Origin: Bretschneidera sinensis
Taxonomy: Eukaryota > Streptophyta > Magnoliopsida > Brassicales > Akaniaceae
Length of the DNA stretch: 64,000 nucleotides
Reading direction: 5' to 3'
Assembly: GCA_023935145.1 (NCBI GenBank)
Contig: CM043698.1
Location: forward strand, 64,936,001 to 65,000,000
The position numbers and the translations under genes are program-made. Below the pieces are notes generated by a model. It saw nothing but the letters and a program-made list of their open reading frames with translations, did not search any database and was not told the DNA's origin. Every line of letters starts with the position of its first letter. Positions within the stretch are counted from its first letter, which is position 1. Below, in pieces: positions 10,500 to 22,800 of the stretch.

Positions 10500-12990
10500 T
10501 TTAAATTAATGGAAATTACATCTACATTTTTTTATTTTTTTCACCTAATTACAACTAAGTCCAGTCATTAGTTTGAAAACCAGATATTTTCATTCAAACT
10601 TACTATAGGTAAAAAAACATGAGTTATCATTGAAACATATGATGTCAATCCTCAAGCATCGCCACACGAGTACAATATGATCATAAAAATTAAAAGTTAT
10701 CATGTCACTTCTAGTCAAACAAGTTCATATTATTTTTATATTGTTACAATTATAATTTGGATTAGATCAAGACAGATGTATATTACTAGATTGAAAGAAA
10801 AACGTAAACAGATAGATAAATATGAAATTTAGTAACTGAATAATTATAATGATGAGGAGAATATAACTTTTGAAATGTTTGACATAAAATCATATCAGAA
10901 GGTCAAAAAAAATTTGTGTATATATATATATATATATAAAAAAAGATTTTGTGATATTTCATGTTTTTATTAGTACAAGTTTTAAATGACAAGATTTAAT
11001 TAGTTTTTTTTTTCAAGTTAATGGATTTAATTATAACTATGTGCAAAACTCGCTTATGGAGATTATTCTTGAAGGGATTAATATGAAATGAATTAGATGA
11101 TCAATTTTTATTTAGTCATATTTTTTGATGAATTTATTTTTTACAAAAAATAAATACACAATAATTTTTTTGTAAAAATAAACTTTCGATAGCAAAAGTT
11201 TTATTTTATGCATGCAAATAGACTGATCGTCGTAAAAAAACACAAAAAACAGAAGGACCGCCCCATATATTGTTTTGGATTTCTTCAGCAGCTTCTGGCT
11301 AACTTTCCAGGAGGGGAAATCCGGAAAGGACAGAGAAAATCTGAAATTGGTCCACTATTCATAGTCCATAAAGCCCATATCATGCCAAAAAAAATTATTT
11401 CCCAAGACTTTTAGAGTGAAAGTTAGGACCATATCTTCCTGGGCCATTCTATGTAGCATTGTCATTTCACATCATTATGGCATTTGAATTTCATCAACAA
11501 AAAAAAAAATTTGTGGCTCATTCAAAAAGCAGCACTCCTAGCCAAAATCCTCAAATCAATAGTAGTACTCGTTTTCTTGAAGCATGGACAAATACTCTTC
11601 ACTTTTGGATGTCAGGTCTTTCTCATCTTAATATTTTATGTTATTTTCTTGCATGGTCATTGTCAAAATCATTTATCATTATATCATGGTAGCAATCATC
11701 AATCCTAATCACTTAATCACACCGTCAAATTATAGCATGCCAACAATAACCAATGGAAGGGCTGGTGATAATGACGACCATGATAACGATTTTGTAAAAT
11801 ATTTACCAAAAAATGGAGATAATTACTTTTTGGAAACCACCCTTAATTAATATGGTTTTAATACCTATGATGCTTTTTTTCTTTTTTTTCACCAAAAATG
11901 TAGATGATTTAGAAAAATATACAAAATACAACTGTTATTATAAACAATCAATACTATTATAATCCACCCTAAGTTGCATTTTAAGTCACTTTAACCCAAG
12001 GAATCCTCTCATCAAAATACTTCTTTTCTTACAAATTTCCCTCGAAATAGATCATCGTTTCTTTAAATCCGGACCTGTGAAATAGTAAAAATCTTGTATT
12101 TTTTTTGGCACATTAATAGAAGAATCAAACCCATATTGCTTATATGAAAAACTTGAAAGTGATCACTAATTTAAGGGTCATACCTATAGTCTGAAATGTA
12201 AAAATATTGGAGATGTTTCAAATCTTTGACAGAGGATGATAGTTGCTAAAGAATTTTTGTAATCTGTTTTGAAGAAATAACTTTTAGTGTATGAGATACA
12301 TTGTTCTTTCTTCTTATATTCATGTAAAGTTCATTAAATAAGTATATTTTCACATGGATTGTAAGAGAGAGGAGCAAACGCACCAGAACATTGAATAATT
12401 TCATGTTTTTAAGACATTTCATCTTATAATACCAATATCTTAGCCCAAAAAAAATTGCAATACCAACACTGGTTTCCATTTCTATTATAGTAGAAACTTC
12501 AGCATTTATTCCCAATCAAAAATCATATGCAATCCTTAGACCAAGCCTGTTTAACAATAAGCCCAAAGGATGCCATAAGTCATGCTAAAGGGAAGTTTTT
12601 GCAGAAGTCATTGCTCAGCCATCAAAATTATCTCAAATCAAATCTAAAAGTGTTCGTCTACCAATTAAAAAGCATGTCATAGAACATAGGCCCATCACCA
12701 ACAAAGTCCATTCTTTTTCACCTCCAATCAAAACATCGAACTCTTACTTCTACAAACTCGCTCATCTAAATTAAATAAAAGCATGCAAATATAATTTTAA
12801 CAAATTATACCAGGATTTATAATTCCTCGGCAGGTGCAAGTTCATATGGCTCCAAAACTAGACATCAAGCATACCATAAAGGAGGGGAATATTAAAGGAA
12901 ATTTACAAGAATTAAGCAAGTCCAATGATAATGGTCAGCAAAGCAATAATACAAAATAATTTCAGCAAATCAATTTCTGCAAGAATCACT
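10500..12990. other. AT-rich intergenic DNA, no gene recognised
   Basis: The stretch is AT-rich, with a (TA)n run at about 10919-10939 and only short frames lacking recognisable domains. I see no splice-site-bounded coding pattern and no clear transposon ends. Confidence 0.6.
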
Positions 12991-12992
12991 CT

Positions 12993-13331
12993 CTAATTAA
13001 CAGTGCGTGGTTCAGATATTGTGCCCATGTTGGGATTGGATTCCACAAGCAAGGCTTGTTGAGTGAGAGATTTGCTTCTGGTAACCATTGGATGTGTGTT
13101 AGTGACTGGGGCTGCAGTTGGAGATACATGAGGTACTGATTCAATGGGTAACTCAATGAATCCCTTACTCAACAAAGTGTCTTCTGACATTTTCTTCTCC
13201 TCTGATCTTGTCTTACAAAAGATGTTGGTGCTTGAATAGGGAGCTGACTTGTTGAAGGTGCATCTACATGAGGGAGAGCTGAATCTGATTGTGTTGGATT
13301 GAGGTTTGAAGGTGCAAATCAATTTCTGCAA
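12993..13331 (-). pseudogene. Ty1/copia polyprotein scrap
   Basis: The minus-strand frame contains NTHPMVTRSKS, a motif typical of the linker between integrase and reverse transcriptase in copia polyproteins, preceded by a Ser/Pro/Thr-rich stretch as in those linkers. No RT or LTR was found beside it, so this is an isolated remnant. Confidence 0.55.
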
Positions 13332-14194
13332 GAATCACTCTCTGCTTGATTTTAGTAAATTTCCTTTAATGGGGAAATATTCTAGCCTGACCTCTTGTTT
13401 GAAGAGGAAGAGAACTCTAAACTTAAGTGTAAGAAGGCAGTTGTATTGATACCGGTGATTTTTCAATTACTATAGAGTTTGAACATTTCAATCTTACAAT
13501 AAAAACGGAAAGTAATTGTATTAATTATAGGCTAATAACGAAAGTTTCCAGCATGGTGCAGGCAGAAAATAATATAGGAACACTACTATATAGAGAACGC
13601 TACTGTACAGAGAACATACTAAAATAGCCTCTCATGGCTGGCTCAAACTTTTAACATTTATTTCTCAGAAACTGAATTTCCCCTATCTGGTGGCACAAGT
13701 TGGTTTATTATTCTTTGTTCAAAAATCCATAGCTATCACATTAAAGACTTCGTAGTTACTAAACAATGGCTAATCCATTTTTCACTTCTCTTGATACGTG
13801 ATTGTAGTATGGGAGTCTAAGGAGGTTGCCGTTATGCTCCATGCCATGAGAGAATTGAACTTGGGCTGAACTGCATACAATCATAGCAACAGAAGCACCA
13901 CTGCCCGTTTGGAGATATTGGAAAAGCCAACCATGCTTTAGCAGTAGAGATGTTACAGGACAGAGGAGTTTGTAAGCATCCTTGCATTCCTTCTAGAATG
14001 TTTGCTTAGACTTCAACTGCCTTTCTTCTCAAAAGCACTGGCTTTCTTCTTCTTGTGAATGGTTCGATATACCTCCCGAAGCATGGAAAATCATTACTGC
14101 AAGGCAAATCAGGTCTTTTTATATCCAATTGACACCATAACTTTCTATGTCCCACCACTTGAAGCATCCACATTACTAATGTTGGCTGCTTGTC
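13332..14194. other. Intergenic DNA next to the PPR pseudogene tail
   Basis: No coding region was recognised. The right part (about 14000-14194) lies downstream of the PPR stop on the minus strand and may be its former 3' untranslated region. Confidence 0.4.
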
Positions 14195-14279
14195 ATACAT
14201 ACTTGGATCTTCTTAACAGAATGCCCCAGCACTTTCATACAGCTCTGCAGTCAAGAAGACCAGTATTGAATATATATGT
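14195..14279 (-). pseudogene. Displaced C-terminal tail of the PPR pseudogene
   Basis: Read on the minus strand from 14279, the frame gives YSILVFLTAELYE followed by a stop, which matches the end expected of an E+-type PPR protein. The preceding residues (SCSKA, a stop, then AI) lie 3.7 kb away at 17967-17990. Joining the two sides across the intervening inverted-repeat element restores the same frame, so the element interrupted the gene here. Confidence 0.65.
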
Positions 14280-17200
14280 GCATGTTTGGGGAGGGTTTTC
14301 AAAAACCCTTTTCAGTGTTCAAACACTGAAACCTCTGCTCAAACATTTGTTAGGCATGTTTGGGATGTAATGTTCAAAAATAATTTTCAACGTTTAGTTT
14401 TCAAAAATGGCTATTCAAACTATGAAATCTGAACACTACAAATCGACGTTTTCGGTCTGAAATCAGTGTTCAGTTTTCAGCTTCACTTTCCTAATTCACA
14501 GATTTCTCTCGGGACCTAGCCTTTTCGTTCTCGAATCCACAGAGCTTCTCCCTCTCTCTGCAACGTTCATCCTTCTCTCTCCCTATTTCCTTTCTTTTCA
14601 CTTTCTACAGGTCTCTCTCCTGTTCTCTTCAACGAATCGCGACAAACCCATAAGTAAGCTTCATCTCTCTGTTCTCTATCGCAGCAACTCTCTCCCCCCT
14701 CTGTCGATTTATCATCTCTCTCCTCTGGAAACTCTCGTCATTCAGCATTTCTTCAGTGAGCTTCCACGGCGAGAATGCTGCCATTACAAGTAAGCCTCTC
14801 TCCCTATCTATTCTCTCTCTCATAGACAAGTGATGCTTTACGGCTAAACTCCCTTTTAGGTTGGTTTTTTTTTTTAAATTTGTTGCTGTAGTTGTGGCTT
14901 TAGTTTGTTTTTGGTAATTACCTGAATATTTGCTCTGTTTTGTATGCGGATCAGGTTGTTGACATTTTTGGCTTGATCTGTGCATTTGATATTCCTTGTA
15001 GAGTTTTTTTTTTTTTTTCCCTTTGATGATATTGTGTGGAGTTGTTTGTAGCAGTACCTATTTGGTTGGGAAGAAAGTGCTGGAGAAAATTAGGATTTGG
15101 TTATTATTTACAGTATCTTTTACCATTTTGCCCCTTGTTTTCTTGAGCAACCAGATAAAGGGTGGATGTCAAAACGGTTTTGCCTACGATTTTGAATTAT
15201 CTTATTGTCAAGAGTGGAGATTGGATTTTTTTCATTGCCTTATCTGGTAATCAAAGAATTGTGCTGGCTTAGTTCACAAATATGGAAAACTGCACTGTAA
15301 TCTATCCAAGTTGTTACCTTATCTAAGATAGCTTTAGTTGTGTTAGTAATATGACAAATCAAATTTATTTCCTTTCCACTGTTGTATGCAAATATAAAAT
15401 GCATTAGAAATTGAAGTTGTTGCTTTAGAATCGTTCTGTTAAGAAAATGGTGTACATCAGCTAACTGGTTATACAAAAAGGAAATTAATACTGAACCAAG
15501 GTCCTAGGAGGGGTGATCTGGAAGTTATGTCGTAGTCATTATGTGGTATAAGATACTTATTAATTATTTTACAACAAAATGTTGATTGATTTATGTTTTA
15601 GTGATGCCAGCCTATATTTTGGTTCATCATATGTTTTTCCTCGTATTTTCTGTTTGTAATACTATCATCTCATCACCTTGTTTGCCTTGTGTATTTTGTG
15701 CTGTATATATGTTTGTGGAAAAGTATGTCTGAGTTTGTGTAATTCAAAGCAACTTGTGGAGAGTTTGATAGGTCAATTGGAGGGAAAAGATTCATGTAGG
15801 GTTTCCCCCAATTTGTTTTAAATAGGGTTTAGAGGAGCTGAGTTCTCACATCAATTGATTGACATCCTTACATGTTCTATAGGTAGATTATTGATTTTCT
15901 CAGTTGAGTTAAAGTATGTTACATATCATTTCTACAAAAGTACTGCTTTTCTTTTGTTTCTATTTATTTAAGAGCCTTCTCCCTTTCTGATTCATCTTTA
16001 CCCTTTAACTATAGAAGCTACATAGGGTTTTTGAAAAGAGTTTAAATTGGGAATAGGGTTTCGAACATTGTCATGTCTGGTCCTATGTTCATACTCTGCA
16101 ATAAAAGAGCTGTTGACATGTCCCTGCAATAAAAGAGTTGTTCCCACAAGGGAAATGAAGAAGAAGAGAGTCAAGTGGTCAGCCAGTAGTGTAGAGATTT
16201 GATCTCCAACTACAACTTTTTGGCTCTCAATCCACTTAAGAGTGAATGCTATTGAGATCTTAAATCTTAATTTTAATAGTAACTTCTTGCCAATAATGTT
16301 TGCAATATCAATAATTAAGATTCATCCCAAAAATAATTGCACCGGCAGCCATAATTACTATCTTAGTGTAACAAGAATGACTTTTTGCTTTGATCAGCAT
16401 GGCAAAATCATCAAGGGAGGAGCTTGAAAAGATTCTGGCAAAAGAGAAGACTAAACAACTTGAGGTAACGAAGTGATTAATATGAACTGAACTTTATAAA
16501 TTAACTTTTTCACCAGAATGACATATGATGTCTCTCTTTTTATGATTCAAGGAATCTTTTCTCTGTCTTTCTTTTGGGTATATTTATGTTGCTCTTATTC
16601 AATTCTTTGATTTCCATCATCCTTTTCTTTTAATATTTGTAAGTGTATTGTTTGGTTGTCTCATATAGTCAACTGGAAATGGTATGCAAATCATTTCACT
16701 GAAAGTAGATAAAAATCCACTTGATGTTATTGTATAAGTGCGTTTGCATATGCAAAGCATTGGCTAAGGAAAAAACCCCAACCAACATTTTTCTGGTTGC
16801 ATTTGTACTTGATTGGCTGCTAGAGTTGTAACTCTGCTTGATTCTTGTTCTGTCTCATGATTTGGGTTCCTCTCATTTTTATGACAAGCAGTTTATCACT
16901 TTCTTCATGGACATGCCTAACCAGATAGCTGTTTTTTTTCCAGGGAAACATTGTTGATATCTTTTTCCGAGTCTGATTTATTAGACAATTTACTTGTTGC
17001 TTTGGATTTCATGGCAACATATGAAGAACAGTCAAAGATAGACATGGGCAATTGTTATGATAATGGACTTTAATGTAGTATATGATGATTAGGTTTTAAA
17101 AGTGTATTAGTGGAAACCACTTTTACCATTAAAGATGAATCATTTTCATTGTTCTACTCTATACCATTATGTAAATTTATGCTTAGTAGCAAAGGAATTT

Positions 17201-17966
17201 TTTATTGGCGGCAGGAAATTTTGAGCATCTTTTTATCTGAGCCATTACAAGTGTAATTTACTTTGTATATCAATTAATTGTTCATAGGACATGAAAACAA
17301 TAATTTGAAACTTTTTTTTTCCTTCAAATAAAGAAGCTTTTGTTGGTCACAATGTGAGCATGGTTCTTGTTTACAAACCCTTCTTTGAAGTAATCAATTA
17401 TTTTGACATTAAAATGTTGTATCATGGAAAAATGTTATAGAAAATCCTTGCTTTTTTTTAGCTTTTCTCTTCTTGCCTTAAAAGCTCCATATGCTTGAAG
17501 AATGTGCAGCTTGATATGATGTTGAAAATATACTGTAATGTATTTCTTATTTTGCATGTTTATCTTTATTTGTTTAGGAAAAAAAGAAGTTAAAAAGGGG
17601 AGGTAGATTTATCCTATATGCACCTTACATGATTAGGGGAAAGAGTGATATATAAAAAATACTAAAATTTTAAAATAAAATAATATTAATTATTTCTAAG
17701 TATTTTGTGTGTGCTTAAAAAATTATATTTAATAAATATGAGAAATAAAATTAATTTTAGATACTAAAATTTAAACTGAACACTGAAAACTGAAAACAAT
17801 TACAAGAAAGTGTAATCCAAACGGTTTTCTATTTTCAAAACAGTTTTCGAACACTGGTTATCCAAACAACATTTCACTGAAAACTGTTTTCAAAATAGTT
17901 TTCGAAAACTGTTATCCAAACATGTTTTCGAACACTGAAAACTGAAAACTGTTACCAAACATACCC
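14277..17966. mobile_element. 3.7-kb DNA element with imperfect terminal inverted repeats, carrying gene-like exons
   Basis: The left end reads GCATGTTTGG and the right end, reverse-complemented, reads GGGTATGTTTGG. Both ends continue with runs of TTTTCAGTGTTC-type sequence over about 190 bases, so the inverted repeats are long but diverged. The flanks are TA-rich (TATA on both sides), and a 2-4 bp target duplication is the best fit. The element splits the end of a PPR gene. Inside are a pyrimidine-rich leader (14480-14780) with possible donors and one short coding exon at 16399-16464. The terminal sequence resembles PIF/Harbinger-type ends, but no transposase was found, so the superfamily is unassigned. 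Confidence 0.6.
16399..16464 (+). pseudogene. Possible captured first coding exon inside the DNA element
   Basis: After a pyrimidine-rich tract and an acceptor (TTGATCAG) comes ATG with 22 codons (MAKSSREELEKILAKEKTK...), ending GAG before GTAACG, a fair donor. The peptide is charged and helix-like. I do not recognise the parent gene, and no further exon could be followed inside the element, so this looks like a captured 5' gene fragment. Confidence 0.4.
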
Positions 17967-19100
17967 TATAGCTTATGCTTTAGAGCAGGATCTATCACCA
18001 GAGGTAAATATATGAACCCCATTGTCAACATCCACCCAACTCCAACCAGCAAACTTCTTCAGCTCCTTCCCTCTCATCTGCTTCCTTATCTGTCTCATAT
18101 CAGCCCAGTTCCCCTCTGCAGCATAGACATTGGCCAACTGCACATAACGAGCTCCATTATGTCCTTCAATTCTTAATAGTTTCTCTTCTGCCTCTTTTGC
18201 AAGTTCTAAATTCCTATTTAGCTTACAAGCATTCAAAAATGCTCCCAGGATTATAGCATTCCCTTCAATGGGAATGTTTTTCATGAATGCTACTGCTTTT
18301 TCCAGTTGATTATCCCTTCCATAAATATCAATCATGGATGCATAATGGTCAACCTCAGGCAATATGTTATAATCTTCTGTCATGAAATTGAATTATTTTT
18401 CACCATTTCTACAAAACCACGGTGTCAACAAGCTGATAGGAGTGCAACAAAAGTAACTTCATCAGGCTTGAATCCTTTCTCCAACATTTTCTCGAACAAC
18501 CAGATACTTCAAGATCACACCCATAGTGAGCATAACCAGCTATAATTACATTGTAAATGATTGAATCTCTTTCAGTAATCTCTTGAAAAACTTTTTCTGC
18601 ATATTTTATATTCCCACATTTGGAATACATATCGACCACCCCACTAATCAATTTTTTATCCATCTTTATCCCTGTTCTCAATATATAAGCATGAATCTGC
18701 TTTCCAGGATCCAAGGCAGCTTGTATCGCACAGGAACCAAGCACACTGACAAGGATCAAATCATCAGGAGCCATGGCTTCCTTAGCTCTAAACTCACCTA
18801 ATAATTCAAACACAGCATCACACTGCTTTGATATGACATAACCCGAAAACAAAGCTGTCCAAACAACAGAATTCTCCTTTGATAATGAATCAAAATGCCT
18901 TTGGGCCTCTACCATGTTGCCTTGAGATGAATATCCCACGATCATTGAAGTGACTGAAAAGGAGTTCCCAACCCCATATGTTAAATGCACGGACTCTGCA
19001 TAATTAATATTTCCGGACTAGTAGTGAACATCAACAGTGCCACGGTTTATAAAAGGATTAGAACACTGCCCATTCTTCAAAAACAAGCATGTACTTTAAA
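17967..19100 (-). pseudogene. Pentatricopeptide repeat (PPR, E/E+ type) pseudogene
   Basis: The minus-strand frame 18990-18409 shows PPR motifs in series (SMIVGYSSQGNMVEAQRHFD, ALFSGYVISKQCD, GVVDMYSKCGNIKYAEKVF, YNVIIAGYAHYG). After a frameshift near 18409, the frame 18383-17973 carries the last repeats and the E/E+ end (MIDIYGRDNQLEKA, YVQLANVYAAEGNW, GWSWVDVDNGVHIF). Such proteins bind organellar RNA for editing or processing. This copy lacks its N-terminal half: sequence related to HACFLKNGQ ends at about 19090 before AT-rich DNA. It has at least two frameshifts or stops and has lost its last residues to an inserted element. No DYW domain is present. It cannot make a normal protein. Confidence 0.85.
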
Positions 19101-19800
19101 ATACATGTATCGGAGAACGTGTAATTTTTTTATTTATTTATGTTGATATATTTTTTTAAATATATTATAATATGATAAAATTTTAAAAATATCTATTAAA
19201 TAATCCGATTCAATAAATTTTTAATCCGCATTCAGATAAATCTAAATATAAATCGAGTTTTAAAAAATCCGATTCAATAAATAATTCAATCCGATAAATT
19301 TGAATTTACCTTGATCCGATCCGATAAATTCATCTGAGTCTGTTTTCCATCAGACCAGGGAGAGGAGAGTACGGTTAAATCCTGTACAGTGAGTTAGGTT
19401 CTGTAAAAGTAAAGGATGACCCGATTATCAATTAAATAAAGGGAACAATACCCTTTATATCAAATGGAAGATATTTTTTTTAAGAAAAAAAAGTGTGAGG
19501 TGTTACTTCCATGGTAACTGCGTGAGTTTCATGTTCTCTTCCTCCTCCTTTCTCGTGATTGTGTGTTTGTGTGTTTATTAGCGTATAAGAGAAGAAAAAG
19601 AAGAGTCAGTCCAATGAAATTCATATTTAAATAAGCCTTACATGTTTAACAAGTACAAAAAAATTAATTGGCAAAAAGAAAGATTGGCATTGTTCTAAAG
19701 GGAATTAAAATTGTATAATAAAAAATAAAGGAAATTAAATTTTTATCTATATAGAACCCTTTCGACCAGTTCGCGCCGTAATTTCAAAGTCAAGTTACTC
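19101..19800. other. AT-rich spacer between PPR pseudogene and kinase gene
   Basis: 19130-19340 is dominated by repeats of ATCCGATTCAATAAAT-like words and may be an old transposon end. The rest holds no recognisable gene. The kinase 3' untranslated region probably occupies the last part. Confidence 0.5.
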
Positions 19801-19808
19801 CGAATGTT

Positions 19809-22800
19809 TTACAACATTGATTGATGGAACAAAACCTTGGCAGCAGAGTACACCAATCTTGCATCATCTGCATCAAAGAAGTTCAGGTAAGGTTCAGTAA
19901 TTTATATGGACAAATTACAGATCAAATGAAAAAAAAAAATTTATCAAGCCCAACTGATCAACATGGCATTTACATGCCCCTGCAAAACTATGAAATTGTT
20001 ACATGGTAATTAACATTTGAAAGAGATGTATTGTTTTCCAAAACTATCAAGCCCAACTGATCAACATGGCATTTACATGCCCCTGCAAAACTATGAAATT
20101 GTTACATGGTAATTAACATTTGAAAGAGATGTATTGTTTTCCAAAACATTTCCAACGACTTCCCAACAATGAGAAAAATCACAACCAGGTAAAAATGGAT
20201 GTGCTTTTAATTTTAGGAAACAGACCTATTTTCTGTTTTCATTTTCAAATAAAACAGAAGACGAGTGAAAATGCTTTTGGCGGCTGGAAACGAAAATGAA
20301 ATGAGCGAAATTTAGAAAAGGAAAAAAAACTTGTGATTGTTCTTCAGTAAAATTGAAAACAAGATTTGAAAACGATTTTCTATGGAATTAAAAGGTGAAA
20401 ATGAAAATGGTTTTCATTCTCTGAAAATAGAAAACTAAAACAGAAAAACATTTTTGGGCTATGATTCCAAGGTACCAGTGCTTTCCCAGGGAAATCTAGG
20501 TACTCTTATCATCTGGTACCTCCTAAAGCAGAAATAAGTATTTACTTTAATATACCAATTCATAAAAGTGTGTAACTTTCACATTCATACCTGCAACAGC
20601 AGCCAAATTAAAGATCGAAGGCACATTGGCCTCTGCCTCGACAGCAGCTTTGGCTGCTGCAATGCCAACTGCCAAACTTTGCATAACATCTAAACCAGCA
20701 CACATAGAAGCAAGTGTCCCGCCAACCAAGCAATCACCAGCTCCTGTAACCCTCACAACCCATGCAGGAAGTGATGGAAAATGCACAGCGACAAGATGAG
20801 AACTTGTAGCAGATTTTGTAGCACCGGGATACCAATTCGCAGGACAGGCTGATGCCACCAATGTATATAATTGTCCACCATAACCATAGTGGTTAGTCAT
20901 CCCCAAACCAGTTCTTGTGAAACTAGGCACTCCTTTTGAGCATAAGAACACTCCATCTGGACCAAGGGTCACAACAACTATTTTGATACCCTTGTCTAAA
21001 AGGACCCAGATTGCTGGTTTTAGCATTTGGAACAAGTATTCTGTCGAAAGATTGTTTCCAATTGCGACCCTTTTGATTGGAGAAAACACATCTCCAGAAG
21101 ACAAAGCATTCGCCATTGCTATAAGTTCATCTTCATTAGGGGAAGCAAAAGTTACCTGTAAAAAACCTCCACGTTACTTGCAAGTCAAACAAAGAAGAAC
21201 GGTAAAAGCCCAACAATCATATGTTTAGATAGCATATTATCTGTTCTTATCAGTTACATCAATGAATAAGAAAGAACGGAGGCAAGCAGAGTTTATAAAA
21301 TAAATCCAAAAAGTAATGGAATTGTTGTTATAACAAGTCTTCCCTAAGCAACGCACTCTGCAGGAACTAGCAAGGTTTTTTTTAACTCTGCAGGAACTGA
21401 CAAGGTTTTGATTTTAAATTCCAGAATATTCTTTGGTCATGCTTTAAATTGGAATAAGATATTAAAAATGGTAACATTATAATTCATCCGGGGGGAGGCT
21501 CAAATGCTGATGTGGGTATCATCTAAGTTTTGAACTGTGACATTCCCTACATGTGACCTGCCAATCTGTAAGGGTCAGAAAACATGCACTAAAATATTCC
21601 ATGCTTACTCTTGAAACTTATCGCTCTAAGATCTTCAAATGTGCAGAAACGAAGAACTCACATACTTGACAATTGAAGTAATTCTTCTAGATTTTGCAAC
21701 TGATACAGGTTCAAACCACACTGGAACATTGGATTCTGCAGCCACTGCAGGAAAAAGGGGTAAAATCCAAAAGACAGAATAAATAAGAGAGGAAAGAAAC
21801 AGGCTGAGATCCACTTAGTTACATGTGAAAAGTTGTTGGGATTGTTTATTCTTGGATGTAGTTAGGAGAATTAGTCAAAGGGTTTGTTTTATAAATATCT
21901 TTTGTAAAATATATGGTTGTCTACTTTCTAGGATCTATAGTTAGGGTACTCCTACTTTCTAGGATCTATAATTTCTTGACTATGTGTATTTAAACCCTAC
22001 GGGGCTGTATCATTTTAAGGGAATTAAAAAGATATTCATTCACATGGTATCAGAGCACCATCCTTAAATTTTATTTATTTTACCGGCCTTTATTGCCGTC
22101 ACAGCCTACAAACCTGTAATTTTCGATTGAATTGAAGCCTTCATTGCTTCAAATTTTCTCTGTTTTGTTCTCTCTGTTATTGCTTTTTTTTTCTTTCTTC
22201 TTAATTTACTGACACAATGTCAAGAAAAGAGACAGAAAAGTCAAGAACTCAGGCTGAATCTGCTCCAGTTAGTCTTCAAATGAGCTGCAGAATATCCAAA
22301 CAGCTTATAGATTAACAGGGAATAATTATTTGAAGTGGTCCCAACTTGTTAGAACTTTCCTCAAAGGAAAAGGGAAGCTGAGCCACTTGCTAGGAATAGG
22401 TCCTCAGAAGGATGAAAATAGTTTTTAAGGCCTGGGATGAGGACTCTATGGTGATGTCTTGGCTATGGAATTCGATGGAGCCAGAGACCAGTGATACTTG
22501 TATGTTCTTGCCTACCGCAAAGGATATTTTGGCAAGGCTAAATGATGAATTTGACCAGGTCAAGATGCAGATCCTTGGGAAGGAGGAGCTGTCATCTTTA
22601 AATGAGACTATTTCTATGGTTAGAACAGAAGAGAGCTAATGAGGGGTAATGCTTGAGGCGCTGCCATCTGAGGGATTGGCTATGCTTTCTGATGGAGAGA
22701 AAAAGTTGAGCATGGATCAAACTGCACAGCCTAATTTCAAGAATTAAAGCAGCCAAGGAGCTCAAACCGAGAACACTTGTGGTGTACCTACTGCAATAAG

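Noticed and set aside
16242..16427. 61-codon plus-strand frame overlapping the captured exon
   Set aside because: It is in another frame than the splice-bounded ATG exon and shows no recognisable features.
14277..17966. hAT (8-bp) or Mutator (9-bp) target duplication for the PPR-splitting element
   Set aside because: Flanking 8- and 9-mers do not match; only a TA-rich 2-4 bp repeat fits, so no superfamily is claimed.
20525..20590. Short kinase ending by read-through (tail ending LVY) or by an acceptor at about 20530
   Set aside because: Read-through ignores a good donor, and the near acceptor gives an immediate stop. The distant 59-bp exon keeps phase and restores a family-like C-terminus with SML.
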